Below, one piece after another: positions 1-9,216 of a stretch of DNA of 12,265 nucleotides. The DNA is from CAZUHN01 sp964620535 (GTDB taxonomy: Bacteria; UBA8248): assembly GCA_964620535.1 (NCBI GenBank), contig CAZUHN010000292.1, positions 1 through 12,265 on the forward strand, in the 5' to 3' direction. Each line of letters opens with the position of its first letter. Position 1 is the first letter of the stretch. The position numbers and the translations under genes are program-made. The notes beneath the pieces are model-generated. The model was not told the DNA's origin, did no database searches, and saw nothing but the letters and a program-made list of their open reading frames with translations.

Positions 1-1565
1 TGGAAGACGCGCTCCTCATCCCGGGGCGAAACGAAACGCAGGTAATACCAGGAGGAGTCGACGAAAGTATCCATCGTGTCCGTCTCCCGGCGGGTGGGCT
101 TTCCGGTTCGGGGGCTGGCGACTTGTTGGAAGGAGGCGCTCCGGGCAAGGGGATTGGCACCCCGGCCGGTAAATTCGACGTCGTGGGGATGGGTGACTGG
201 GAGATCGCTCTCGGGAACCGAGGTGATTGTACCGTCTTCCTCGTAGAGGATCGGGATGGGCACCCCCCAATAGCGCTGGCGTGAAATGAGCCAATCGCGC
301 AGACGCCAGTTGACGGTCCGGTCCCCAAAACTTTTTTCGGCGAAGTAGCTGATCATCTTCGGATACACTTCGCGGTTGGGCTGGCCATCAAAAGGACCAG
401 AATTTTCCATGACGCCGTCTTCGAGATAGGCCTCGCTCATGGTGTCGCCGTGAAGGCCGCCCTCGGGATGCTGAATGACCACCCGGACCGGGATGCCGTA
501 CTTGCGGGCGAAGAGAAAATCTCGTTGATCGTGGGCGGGCACCCCCATGACGACGCCCGTGCCATATTCCATTAGGGCGTAGTTTGCAATGAGAAATGGA
601 ATCCGATCTCCGTTTACCGGGTTAATGAACAAATGGCCGGTATCGATCCCCACCTTCTCGCTTTCCTCACTCGAGCGCTCTGCGGTGCTCTGGGCCCGCA
701 TCTCGGCGACAGCGGTACGTATTTCCTTGGCCCGAGGATTATTCGACAAAATTTTCTCGATGAAGGGATGCTCAGGGGCGCACACCATGAAGGTGACACC
801 ATAGACAGTGTCGGGCCGGGTAGTGAACACCGAACAGGTTTCGCCGGTAGCCTCGAGTCGGAAGTCAATTCGCGCTCCCTCGCTCCGGCCAATCCAGTTG
901 CGCTGTTGTTGCTTGACGTGCTCGGGCCAGCCGGTCAAGCCCTCAAGGTCGTCGAGAAGGCGCTGGGCGTAGTCGGTGATCTTGAGAAACCACTGGCTGA
1001 GCCAGCGCTTTTCCACCTTGGCACCGCTCCGCCAGGCGACGCCGTCATGGATCTGCTCGTTGGCGAGCACGGTTTCGTCTACCGGATCCCAGTTCACGAG
1101 CGACTCGCCCTTGTAGGCGAGCCCCCGCTCGTACATCTGGAGGAAAATCCACTGGGTCCAATGATAGTAGCCCGGATGGGCGGTAGAAACTTCCCGAGGC
1201 CAATCGTAGGCCAAGCCCGCAATCCGGAGTTGACGGCGCATATTGTCGATGTTCCGCTGCGTCCATTTGGCCGGATGGACGCCAGCCTCAATGGCGGCGT
1301 TCTCGGCCGGAAGGCCTAGGGCATCCCAACCCATCGGGTGAAGTACCTCGAAGCCGCGCATCCGGCGGAACCTGCTGATGGCGTCTCCCATGGTGTAGTT
1401 GCAAGCATGTCCCATGTGGAGATCGCCCGAGGGGTAGGGGAACATCATCAGACAATAGTAGGTGGGCTTGTCCCCTGGGTCGTCGGGGGCGCGGAAGGTC
1501 CCCCCGCGCTCCCAGAAATCCTGCCACTTCGATTCATATCCGGTCGGGTTGTACTCGCCGAGCAT
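1..1565 (-). CDS. leuS: Leucyl-tRNA synthetase, N-terminal part (cut by window edge)
   Basis: Class I aminoacyl-tRNA synthetase that charges tRNA-Leu with leucine in the cytoplasm. I translated the minus strand from the ATG at 1565-1563; 521 codons are present of a usual 820-870. Visible landmarks are the HIGH-type ATP motif as HMGH near residues 50-53, the CP1 editing-domain threonine-rich motif TTRPDT near residue 247, the GVPAHDQRDF editing motif, the NWRLRDWLISRQRYWG return into the catalytic core, and the MDTFVDSSWYYLR block at the truncated end. The KMSKS loop and anticodon-binding domain lie outside. The ZN-1 knuckle, which in E. coli carries cysteines, reads NWDPVDETV and GVAWRSGA here, so its zinc ligands are absent; I recall alphaproteobacterial enzymes looking similar. 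An AGGGAG Shine-Dalgarno sits 5 bases before the ATG. The gene follows the thioesterase on the same strand after a 162-bp gap. Confidence 0.97.
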   Translation of the reverse strand, partial: MLGEYNPTGYESKWQDFWERGGTFRAPDDPGDKPTYYCLMMFPYPSGDLHMGHACNYTMGDAISRFRRMRGFEVLHPMGWDALGLPAENAAIEAGVHPAKWTQRNIDNMRRQLRIAGLAYDWPREVSTAHPGYYHWTQWIFLQMYERGLAYKGESLVNWDPVDETVLANEQIHDGVAWRSGAKVEKRWLSQWFLKITDYAQRLLDDLEGLTGWPEHVKQQQRNWIGRSEGARIDFRLEATGETCSVFTTRPDTVYGVTFMVCAPEHPFIEKILSNNPRAKEIRTAVAEMRAQSTAERSSEESEKVGIDTGHLFINPVNGDRIPFLIANYALMEYGTGVVMGVPAHDQRDFLFARKYGIPVRVVIQHPEGGLHGDTMSEAYLEDGVMENSGPFDGQPNREVYPKMISYFAEKSFGDRTVNWRLRDWLISRQRYWGVPIPILYEEDGTITSVPESDLPVTHPHDVEFTGRGANPLARSASFQQVASPRTGKPTRRETDTMDTFVDSSWYYLRFVSPRDEERVF

Positions 1566-1610
1566 GGTTCTCCCTTATTCACACCCAATTAAAACTGCGA
1601 GCCCACGTGA

Positions 1611-1639
1611 ATATCCCGTGCGGAGGACCCGCCCGTCAA
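1611..1639 (-). promoter_or_regulatory. Weak sigma70-like promoter candidate for leuS
   Basis: On the minus strand TTGACG (complement of 1634-1639) is followed after 18 bases by GATATT, a poor -10 match. It lies in the only gap before leuS. The -35 is good and the -10 is doubtful, so leuS could equally be read through from the thioesterase. I saw no T-box consensus in this gap. Confidence 0.25.
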
Positions 1640-1685
1640 TACGGTGCCCAAAGACGGTGCTCTTCTGCGTTGCGAAGGATCTTTC

Positions 1686-1701
1686 GAAGGGGACTCCCTT
1701 C
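1686..1701 (-). other. Short inverted repeat downstream of the thioesterase gene
   Basis: GAAGGG, four-base loop, CCCTTC forms a 6-bp stem about 27 bases past the thioesterase stop. No run of T follows on the minus strand, so it is not a convincing intrinsic terminator. It may be a processing or attenuating hairpin between the thioesterase gene and leuS. Confidence 0.25.
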
Positions 1702-1727
1702 ACCCCACCCGCCCCTGTCTAATCCAT

Positions 1728-2150
1728 CTAGAACTTGGGACCCTCGGAGTGCGGGGACGCCTCTTGTTCGAATTTCCGAATCAACGCGCCTGGAATTTTT
1801 CCGGACCTGCCTTTGGAGCTCATTCGGGCATGGATGGTGTAGCCCTCCACGAGAAGCCGTCCTTCCTGCTCAACGGTGTAGTCCAACCGCACGCGAACCC
1901 CCTTCGGAGGCCGCAACCAACCCGTGATCCGAACCAGCCCATCGTAGCGCGCCCCTCCCTTGTAGCGGCAGCCAGTCTCGACCACCGGGAAGAAAACCCC
2001 GCGGCTCTCCAACTCGCCGTAAGGGATCTCCAGCACCCGGAAATACTCTGTGCGCAATTGTTCAAACCATACAAAATAGACCGAGTGGTGCACCACCCCC
2101 ATTTGGTCCGTCTCAGCGTACCTGACCCGGAATTCGATACTGTGCGGCAA
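1728..2150 (-). CDS. Acyl-CoA thioesterase, 4HBT / YbgC-like hotdog protein
   Basis: A 140-residue single-domain hotdog protein expected to hydrolyse acyl-CoA (or 4-hydroxybenzoyl-CoA-like) thioesters in the cytoplasm. The family signature is near the N terminus: YAETDQMGVVHHSVYFVWFE at residues 11-30, with the likely catalytic aspartate at D15. The length is typical for YbgC-type enzymes. The start is TTG at 2150-2148, chosen because GAGG lies six bases upstream on the minus strand and the fold begins at once with the first beta strand; there is no ATG or GTG at a suitable place. The gene begins about 50 bp after mgtE ends on the same strand, so both are probably on one transcript. No tol-pal genes are nearby, so the Tol-associated role of E. 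coli YbgC cannot be assumed. The acyl substrate is unknown. Confidence 0.9.
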   Translation of the reverse strand: MPHSIEFRVRYAETDQMGVVHHSVYFVWFEQLRTEYFRVLEIPYGELESRGVFFPVVETGCRYKGGARYDGLVRITGWLRPPKGVRVRLDYTVEQEGRLLVEGYTIHARMSSKGRSGKIPGALIRKFEQEASPHSEGPKF

Positions 2151-2199
2151 AAGATACCTCGAAAATCGGGAAAAGGGAAAATACGGTGAAAGGCAGATT

Positions 2200-3564
2200 C
2201 TATATCAAGAAAATGTGAGCGATGTTGAAATAGATGAGGATGCCCAACACATCCACGGCGGTCGTGACAAAAGGTCCCGTCGCCACCGCCGGGTCGAAGC
2301 GGAACCTGTGTAGAAGAAGCGGCATGACGGATGCCACAACGGCCGAGCCTGCCATCGCGAGGCAGATGGCCAAACCGACCACTAGCCCCAGGTAGGACAT
2401 CGAGGCAAACTGAAACACAGCCAGCAATCCCAATAAAACACCATAACACACCCCCAGGATGACGCCCACGATAACCTCCTTGGAAACCACCCGGAACCAG
2501 AACTTGGGATCCACCCTCCCAGTCGCGAGCCCTCGCACCATGATGGTCGCGCTTTGGGTGCCGACGTTTCCCGCCATCCCAATGATAACGGGCATGAAGG
2601 CGGCCAATGCAACAACCTTGCTGAGATCGTTCGAGTAGACGTGAATGAGCTCTGCCGCCACAACTCCCCCCACCCAGCTGATGAAAAGCCAGGGAAAGCG
2701 CACCCAGGCGAGGCGCCCCGCCGAGAGTGAAGTGATCTCCTCTTGGTGATGGGTACCCGCCATCTTGAGGATGTCCTCGGTGGCCTCCTCGCGCAGAACG
2801 TCGAGCACGTCATCCACTGTGACAATACCGGCCAATACCCCATCGTCATCGACGACCGGAATAGCCAAAATATTGTATCGCGAAACCTGACGGGCAACGA
2901 GTTCCTGGTCGGCGTGAAGATTTACGTTCCACACGCTCCGGCTCATCACCTCAGAAAGGGTCTTTCGGGGATCGGAGAGAAGCAGTTGACGCAGGCTGAC
3001 TACTCCCCGCATAACGGTCTTGTCGTCAATGACGTAAACATAAAATACGTTTTCCACCTCACTTGCCTTGCGGACCTGGGCGATGGCTTCCTCCACCGTA
3101 ACATCTTCGTGAAAGGCAACGTAGGAATCCGTCATGATGGCGCCCGCCGACTCCGGCGGATATGCCATCAAGTCCTCAACCGATTCTGGCTCCTGAAAAC
3201 TCATCAGTTGAAGAATTTCGGCGGAACGCTCTTCGGGAAAGATGCTGAGGAGGTACTTTGCATCATCACTGTCGCTCTCTTTCACCAATTCAGCGATTTT
3301 TTCGTTCGGCATAGGCTCAAGGAATTCGCGAATAACGTGAACGTCGCACTCGCTCAGGATCTCCGCCCTTCGGTCCGCATCGGTAATTACCCGGAAGGCA
3401 TGCTGGCGCTCGTCCGGCTCAAGGTGGAGGAAAATACTCGCCACCTCGGCCGCGTGCATTTTTTCGAGGGCATTGGCGATGTTGGCGTCCGCATTGTGGC
3501 GCATCAGACGGCGGAGCATGTCCTGAATGCGGAGGATTCTCTGATCTCGTTCGTGAAACATCAT
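2200..3564 (-). CDS. mgtE: Magnesium transporter MgtE
   Basis: A 454-residue inner-membrane Mg2+ channel/transporter gated by cytoplasmic Mg2+ sensing. Domain order is an alpha-helical MgtE N domain (about residues 1-135, ending in EERSAEILQLM), a CBS pair (about 136-260, with IPVVDDDGVLAGIVTVDDVLDVL), then a linker helix and five hydrophobic segments. The membrane part shows the family motif AGNVGTQSATIMVRGLATG and the C-terminal DPAVATGPFVTTAVDVLG, where the aspartate in the last helix is the expected pore selectivity residue. Start: tandem ATGs at 3564 and 3561 follow GGGGCGG; an upstream in-frame TTG at 3582 has no better ribosome site and would add six residues not needed by the family. 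It is the first gene of a minus-strand unit with the thioesterase and is divergent from hflX. Length and motifs are intact. Confidence 0.96.
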   Translation of the reverse strand: MMFHERDQRILRIQDMLRRLMRHNADANIANALEKMHAAEVASIFLHLEPDERQHAFRVITDADRRAEILSECDVHVIREFLEPMPNEKIAELVKESDSDDAKYLLSIFPEERSAEILQLMSFQEPESVEDLMAYPPESAGAIMTDSYVAFHEDVTVEEAIAQVRKASEVENVFYVYVIDDKTVMRGVVSLRQLLLSDPRKTLSEVMSRSVWNVNLHADQELVARQVSRYNILAIPVVDDDGVLAGIVTVDDVLDVLREEATEDILKMAGTHHQEEITSLSAGRLAWVRFPWLFISWVGGVVAAELIHVYSNDLSKVVALAAFMPVIIGMAGNVGTQSATIMVRGLATGRVDPKFWFRVVSKEVIVGVILGVCYGVLLGLLAVFQFASMSYLGLVVGLAICLAMAGSAVVASVMPLLLHRFRFDPAVATGPFVTTAVDVLGILIYFNIAHIFLI

Positions 3565-3608
3565 CCGCCCCAAAAAGCACAAAAGTTAATAAAATCCCGA
3601 GGAACTTA

Positions 3609-3642
3609 CCCCTTTTCCTGCGCCTACAAGGCAAAAAAGGGG
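3609..3642. repeat. 34-bp inverted repeat at the mgtE promoter/leader
   Basis: Outer arms CCCCTTTT (3609-3616) and AAAAGGGG (3635-3642) are perfect complements, and inside them GCCT/AGGC (3622-3625 and 3629-3632) forms a second short stem with a three-base loop. The element covers the predicted mgtE transcription start, so it could be a DNA operator or a 5'-end mRNA hairpin. Neither strand has a T tract directly after it, which argues against a simple terminator. Confidence 0.55.
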
Positions 3643-3645
3643 AAA

Positions 3646-3675
3646 AGTCTATTTCACGGCCCTGAAAAATGTCAA
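3646..3675 (-). promoter_or_regulatory. Sigma70-like promoter of mgtE
   Basis: On the minus strand a perfect TTGACA (complement of 3670-3675) is separated by 18 bases from TAGACT (complement of 3646-3651, four of six matches). Transcription would start near 3639, giving a leader of about 75 bases before the mgtE ATG. This is one of the best -35 boxes in the window. Confidence 0.5.
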
Positions 3676-3696
3676 ATTCCTTTGAACTCCAACATA

Positions 3697-3725
3697 TTGC
3701 GACTTCGAGGACGAAGCATTAATAT
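3697..3725 (+). promoter_or_regulatory. Sigma70-like promoter of hflX
   Basis: TTGCGA (3697-3702) and TAATAT (3720-3725), each four of six matches, are exactly 17 bases apart. Transcription would start near 3733, leaving a short leader before the AGGAG at 3760-3764. It stands back to back with the mgtE promoter. Confidence 0.4.
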
Positions 3726-3759
3726 GAAACCAGATCCCTTAACCCGTGCCGGCATAGCC

Positions 3760-3770
3760 AGGAGCTGACT

Positions 3771-3773
<3 letters not shown>
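3760..3773 (+). promoter_or_regulatory. Shine-Dalgarno AGGAG placed before an ATC codon
   Basis: AGGAG (3760-3764), six-base spacer, then ATC (3771-3773) opening the conserved HflX N terminus. This site decides the proposed start, since no normal start codon exists between the upstream stop at 3720 and TTG 3864. The codons at 3765 (CTG) and 3771 (ATC) are the only candidates compatible with the extended protein. Confidence 0.45.
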
Positions 3774-5486
<1,713 letters not shown>

Positions 5487-6178
5487 AACAGCGGCTACAT
5501 CCTTACCAATAAATTATATGACCAGATCCCACCCTATGGCGAAATCGCGGTTCGGCGGACTGAATAGGTCATCTGCTGTGGTGGCGGTCTTCCTTCTGGC
5601 CCTCCCCGGAGGGTGCGCAGGAACTTCGGGGAGGGATCTGGCGGGCAACATCTGGTCCGCTACAAGTAGCGCCGTATCCACAGCCGTCGGCGTCACTTCA
5701 AACGCAATCTCGGGTGCCGTCGATTGGGCCACCAGAACCAATGATCCCGGCACGCAAAAAGTTCGGCCCAAACCAGTGGCCACTCGGGCGACCACACACC
5801 CTGATCGTTTTCCATCGAAGCGTGAGGAAGCCATCGAGGAGAACATATCCGGTGACAATTCCCAGCGCGTCACAAAAAGACAGGTTCGCGGGGAAGTACC
5901 AAAGGAACTTCACCTATTGCCGCGGGGCGCCCTCACCCGCGAAGAGGTCCGCCGCCGAATTGCCGAGATTGACGCTCAGAAACAAAAGACGATAAACACC
6001 CGAAAGAGGCGATCGCTTGACAAGGAGCGCAAGCGACTGGTTCGTGCCCTCCAGCTGGTTGAAGAAGAAGACACCATTATTCGGGACATGGAAAGCCTCC
6101 GCGCCCGCCTTCGCCGGCTCCAAAAGCGCCTGAAAGAAGTTCAGCGAAGGAAACCCTAACTCGTCGAAGGCCCCCTTT

Positions 6179-8932
6179 TCAGCCGTTTTTTGCCTTTTTC
6201 TTCCTGGAACGCATTTCTCTTTTGCGAAGCGCCGATCCAAGACGAACGATACATTCGCGCTCTGGAGCGAGGAACTCACACGCCGCCGTGCGCACGGCCG
6301 CACCGGTAACAGCGCGAATGCGGCGAATGAACCCCGCCTCACTCTCGTAGGGGAGTCCGTAACGCGCGCAGTAAGCGAGTTCCGATGCGCGGGCGGAAGC
6401 GCGCTGATAAGCGCGGGCGTGCCCTCCGATGAGGAATGCCTTTGCACGTTCGAGCTCGTCCCTCCTAAGGCCATTCGAGCGTACGCGCTCCACCTCCTCT
6501 CGCATGAGGGCGATCACCTCATCTTCGGCCTCAGGTGCTGTTGCAGCATATAGGCTGAACGGGCCTGGGTCCAGCCCCTCATCGCTCAAGACATGGAGCG
6601 CGTACGCCAACCCCCGACGCTCTCGAAGCTCCATAAAAAGTCCTCCTCCCTGGCTTCCGAGCGCAGCCGCCAGCACCGAAAGTGCGAACCGGCGAGAACC
6701 GAAGAAGGAGGTCCCGAGAAATGAAAGATGAATATGGCTCTGAACGGCATCCTCGACTACATGCCGCCGGGCGCGCGCTCGTGTGAGAGGGCGGGGGGGC
6801 GCCGGCTCCTTCGGTCCACGCCAGCCGGGCGCGCGCTTGGCCCACCGCTTCGTGAGACGCCGCAGCCGCGCGGCCAGGCCAGCGGAGTCTATCTCCCCCG
6901 CCGCCCCGATTACCATGTTGCCCGGCACCGCCCACCTTCTCCAGGCCCGGCGAAGAACCTTCGTGTTCAATCTCGAGAGGGTAAGGTGGTTTCCCAGCAA
7001 ATGCCGGGCGAAAGGATGGTCGCCATAAAGCGCCGACATTGAGCGGAGGCGGGAAAGATGCCCCAGATCGTCCAAGTCGCTCCGCCGCTCTGCCTCCGCT
7101 TCCCGGCGGGCGAGGATGATATCATCTGGATCAAAGGCGGGGGCCTCCAGCATTTCAGCAAATATTTCCAGCGCATCCTGAGCGACAGAGGAAAGGCACG
7201 AAAAAGAAATCCCAAAACTGTTCCTTCCGGCGAATCCGCTTAGGGAGATGGCGAGCCCGTCAATCCGCCGTGAGAGCAGGGCGGAGTCCATCGAACGGGT
7301 GGCCTGGGTGGCCACGTCCGCCATCAGGGAGTGCATGCCGGCCCGTTCTTTCCCCTCTAGCCGCTGTCCCCCGAGGAAAACTGCCCGAAGGGCGAAAACC
7401 GGCGAGGCACTCCCATGGAGTACAAGGAGCCGCGCACCGCCCGGCAGGGCGGCCCGGTGCACACCCTCCTTTTTCCGCGCGAATCTTGCAGCTCCCCTTT
7501 TCGGCGAAAAGGGAAACGCGGAAATCTTCCGGACCGTCAGCGCGAGCAGCGTCTCCCCCGTTCCTCCGCGGGCACCATCCTTCTTTCTGGCGCGAGTGGC
7601 TTCGGCAGGACGGGAAAATCCCACATGGATGGCCCGCCGCAGGTCTTTCGCTTCCAGGGGATTCGCTCCCTCGGGGAGGAACGCCCCCGCAGTGAGGGTT
7701 CGGGAAGACAAATATTTCTGGGCCACACGAAGAATATCCTCCTGCCGTACGGTCTTTACGCGCTGCAAAAAGATTTGGGCAAAATGGGCGTTTCCGGTTT
7801 GAAGTTGGGCATAGCCGACAACCTGAGCGCGCCCGCCTACCCTTTCGCGGCGGAACTGGAATTCGGCCTCGAAGGTGAGGCGAACCCGTTCTATTTCTTC
7901 CTTTGTGGGTGGCTCCTCTTCGAGGATCGATCTGGCAGTGCGGATGACATTTTCCGCTGCCACGCGGACGTCGGCGGGCGCTGTGGCCCCCCCAAGAAAG
8001 AAAAGGCCCGGTCCGGTGGAGAAAAAAACATCGGTTGAGACATCGTGCATCAAGGGTTTTTCAACGCAAAGGCGAGAATAGAGGCGGGAACTCTCCCCCA
8101 TCCCGAGGATCATCGCGAGCACCTCAAGCGCAGGGGCGTCCGAGTGCAAAAATGGGGGGGCGGCGAAGGCAAGCTCCAGATGGGCCAGTCCGGAGCGCCC
8201 GCGCAAAACAAAGGTCCGCGGCCCCTCCCCCTTGGGACTCGGCGGTGGGATGGCGGGCGAGCGTCCCGTGCGGGTAGTCCCGCGGTGGAATGCGCTGGGC
8301 AAACCCTGGAGGACCTGCCGTAGAACCGCCCGCACTGTATTTTCATTCACCGCCCCGGCCAGGACAACCACTGCTCCTGCGGGCGCGTAACGCCGCCGAT
8401 GGTGTTGGAGCAGTTGATGCCTTTCCAACCTCCGCACCGTTGCGCGGGTTCCGAGTATGGGAACTCCGAAAGGATGATTCGCCCCGAACGCGCGCTGAAA
8501 AAGAGCTTCCTGCAGGCGTTGGTTGGGATGATCGTTCGCGCGGTCGATTTCGGCGAAAATCACGCGCCGCTCCCGCTCGACCTCGGCCGGGTCGAACCGC
8601 GGCCACCAGACCGCCTCCGTCATGGCGCCCAGGCAGGTTTCCAGCCCTTCCGGCAGGCAGGTGAAATGGTAATACGTGGCATCACTCATGGTGTAGGCAT
8701 TGACGTCCCCCCCCGCGGCCTCGATCAGATTGGCAAGCTCTCCTATCTCCAACTCCCGCGACCCTTTGAAGATCATGTGCTCGAGAAAATGAGACAACCC
8801 CCCCTTACCGGGTCCCTCGGTGTACGCCCCCGCCGGGAGCCAGATCTGCACCGCGGCGACTTTGGCTTTTTTATCGGGAAGCATGAGAAGCGTAGGGCCG
8901 CCTGGTAGGCGAGTCCGCACCATCCTCGACAA
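6179..8932 (-). CDS. M16 family zinc metallopeptidase, fused two-unit (pitrilysin-like)
   Basis: Inverzincin peptidase of about 917 residues containing two M16 units in one chain. The first unit has the zinc and catalytic motif HFLEH (residues 48-52 from the TTG at 8932) and the distal zinc glutamate in RRVIFAEID (about residue 128). The second unit lacks HxxEH but carries the partner motif ELRERRGLAYAL near the C terminus, whose Arg/Tyr completes the site. The first unit lacks that motif (CVEKPLMHDVS instead), so the active site is composite, as in pitrilysin. The two linkers are basic and low-complexity (PPPSPKGEG and FPFSPKRGAARFARKKEG). No signal peptide is seen, so it is probably cytoplasmic. 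Start: TTG 8932 lies 11 bases after GGGGAGG; ATG 8923 and TTG 8968 are alternatives, the latter with no ribosome site. It is convergent with the coiled-coil gene, 19 bp apart. Confidence 0.92.
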   Translation of the reverse strand: MSRMVRTRLPGGPTLLMLPDKKAKVAAVQIWLPAGAYTEGPGKGGLSHFLEHMIFKGSRELEIGELANLIEAAGGDVNAYTMSDATYYHFTCLPEGLETCLGAMTEAVWWPRFDPAEVERERRVIFAEIDRANDHPNQRLQEALFQRAFGANHPFGVPILGTRATVRRLERHQLLQHHRRRYAPAGAVVVLAGAVNENTVRAVLRQVLQGLPSAFHRGTTRTGRSPAIPPPSPKGEGPRTFVLRGRSGLAHLELAFAAPPFLHSDAPALEVLAMILGMGESSRLYSRLCVEKPLMHDVSTDVFFSTGPGLFFLGGATAPADVRVAAENVIRTARSILEEEPPTKEEIERVRLTFEAEFQFRRERVGGRAQVVGYAQLQTGNAHFAQIFLQRVKTVRQEDILRVAQKYLSSRTLTAGAFLPEGANPLEAKDLRRAIHVGFSRPAEATRARKKDGARGGTGETLLALTVRKISAFPFSPKRGAARFARKKEGVHRAALPGGARLLVLHGSASPVFALRAVFLGGQRLEGKERAGMHSLMADVATQATRSMDSALLSRRIDGLAISLSGFAGRNSFGISFSCLSSVAQDALEIFAEMLEAPAFDPDDIILARREAEAERRSDLDDLGHLSRLRSMSALYGDHPFARHLLGNHLTLSRLNTKVLRRAWRRWAVPGNMVIGAAGEIDSAGLAARLRRLTKRWAKRAPGWRGPKEPAPPRPLTRARARRHVVEDAVQSHIHLSFLGTSFFGSRRFALSVLAAALGSQGGGLFMELRERRGLAYALHVLSDEGLDPGPFSLYAATAPEAEDEVIALMREEVERVRSNGLRRDELERAKAFLIGGHARAYQRASARASELAYCARYGLPYESEAGFIRRIRAVTGAAVRTAACEFLAPERECIVRLGSALRKREMRSRKKKAKNG
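7495..7513. repeat. Inverted repeat inside the M16 linker
   Basis: CCCTTTT, five-base loop CGGCG, AAAAGGG: a perfect 7-bp stem that encodes the linker FPFSPKRG between the two M16 units. The arms match those of the inverted repeat upstream of mgtE (CCCCTTTT and AAAAGGGG), so it may be a copy of a small dispersed palindrome tolerated in frame. Confidence 0.35.
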
Positions 8933-9004
8933 CAGAGCGATATCCTCCCCATACCTAGGCGAAGGCAAATGTTTAACGGCAGGAATTGGGATATTACAAA
9001 GGAC

Positions 9005-9033
9005 GCGCAGGATGCGGCGGATCCTCTGTGCGC
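9005..9033 (-). other. Possible hairpin in the leader of the M16 gene
   Basis: GCG CAG GAT pairs with ATC, CTG and CGC across a seven-base G-rich loop, with small CT and TG bulges. It lies 72-100 bases upstream of the proposed M16 start and would be in its 5' leader if transcription starts above 9033. The bulges make it less certain than a perfect repeat. Confidence 0.3.
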
Positions 9034-9037
9034 CATT

Positions 9038-9053
9038 GATATGATCGCATATC
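9038..9053. promoter_or_regulatory. GATATG-ATCG-CATATC inverted repeat, candidate operator
   Basis: Perfect 6-bp arms around a four-base centre, in the gap between the divergent M16 gene and the ferredoxin operon. On the minus strand it overlaps a weak promoter-like pair (TTGAGT, then TATCAA after 15 bases). Spacing and symmetry suit a dimeric repressor site. No regulator gene is in the window. Confidence 0.35.
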
Positions 9054-9125
9054 CTGACTCAATTTCGTCGAGCGTATCATCTCCCCAATTCCTAGTCACC
9101 CGGATACCTACCGGCTTCTTCTCCC

Positions 9126-9155
9126 TTGACTCCCGGCCTCCCGGCGGGGCATATT
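9126..9155 (+). promoter_or_regulatory. Sigma70-like promoter of the ferredoxin-UxaA operon
   Basis: TTGACT (9126-9131, five of six) and CATATT (9150-9155, four of six) are 18 bases apart. Transcription would start near 9162, about 55 bases before the GTG of the ferredoxin gene. Confidence 0.45.
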
Positions 9156-9216
9156 TCAATCGGTCTGCTTCTTCCGGAACAGTCAGACTCCGACTCTCGT
9201 ATCCAATAGGTGCACC

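Noticed and set aside
633..1319. 228-codon plus-strand open frame
   Set aside because: Antisense to leuS; the translated protein has no recognisable domain while the leuS frame has all the expected motifs.
1566..1727. T-box riboswitch before leuS
   Set aside because: The gap is short and I found no antiterminator consensus (AGGGTGGNACCGCG) on the minus strand.
2743..3768. 341-codon plus-strand open frame
   Set aside because: Fully antisense to mgtE, whose protein has every family motif; the long frame is a by-product of its codon use.
3724..3768. 14-codon leader peptide frame (ATG 3724 to TGA 3768) ending near the hflX start
   Set aside because: Its ATG overlaps the predicted -10 box, so it would lie upstream of the transcript start; no ribosome site is seen.
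6160..6178. Shared terminator between the convergent coiled-coil and M16 genes
   Set aside because: The 19-bp gap and its flanks have T runs but no convincing stem; CGAAGG there is a direct, not inverted, repeat.
7415..8038. 207-codon plus-strand frame
   Set aside because: Antisense to the M16 gene, with no domain and no ribosome site.
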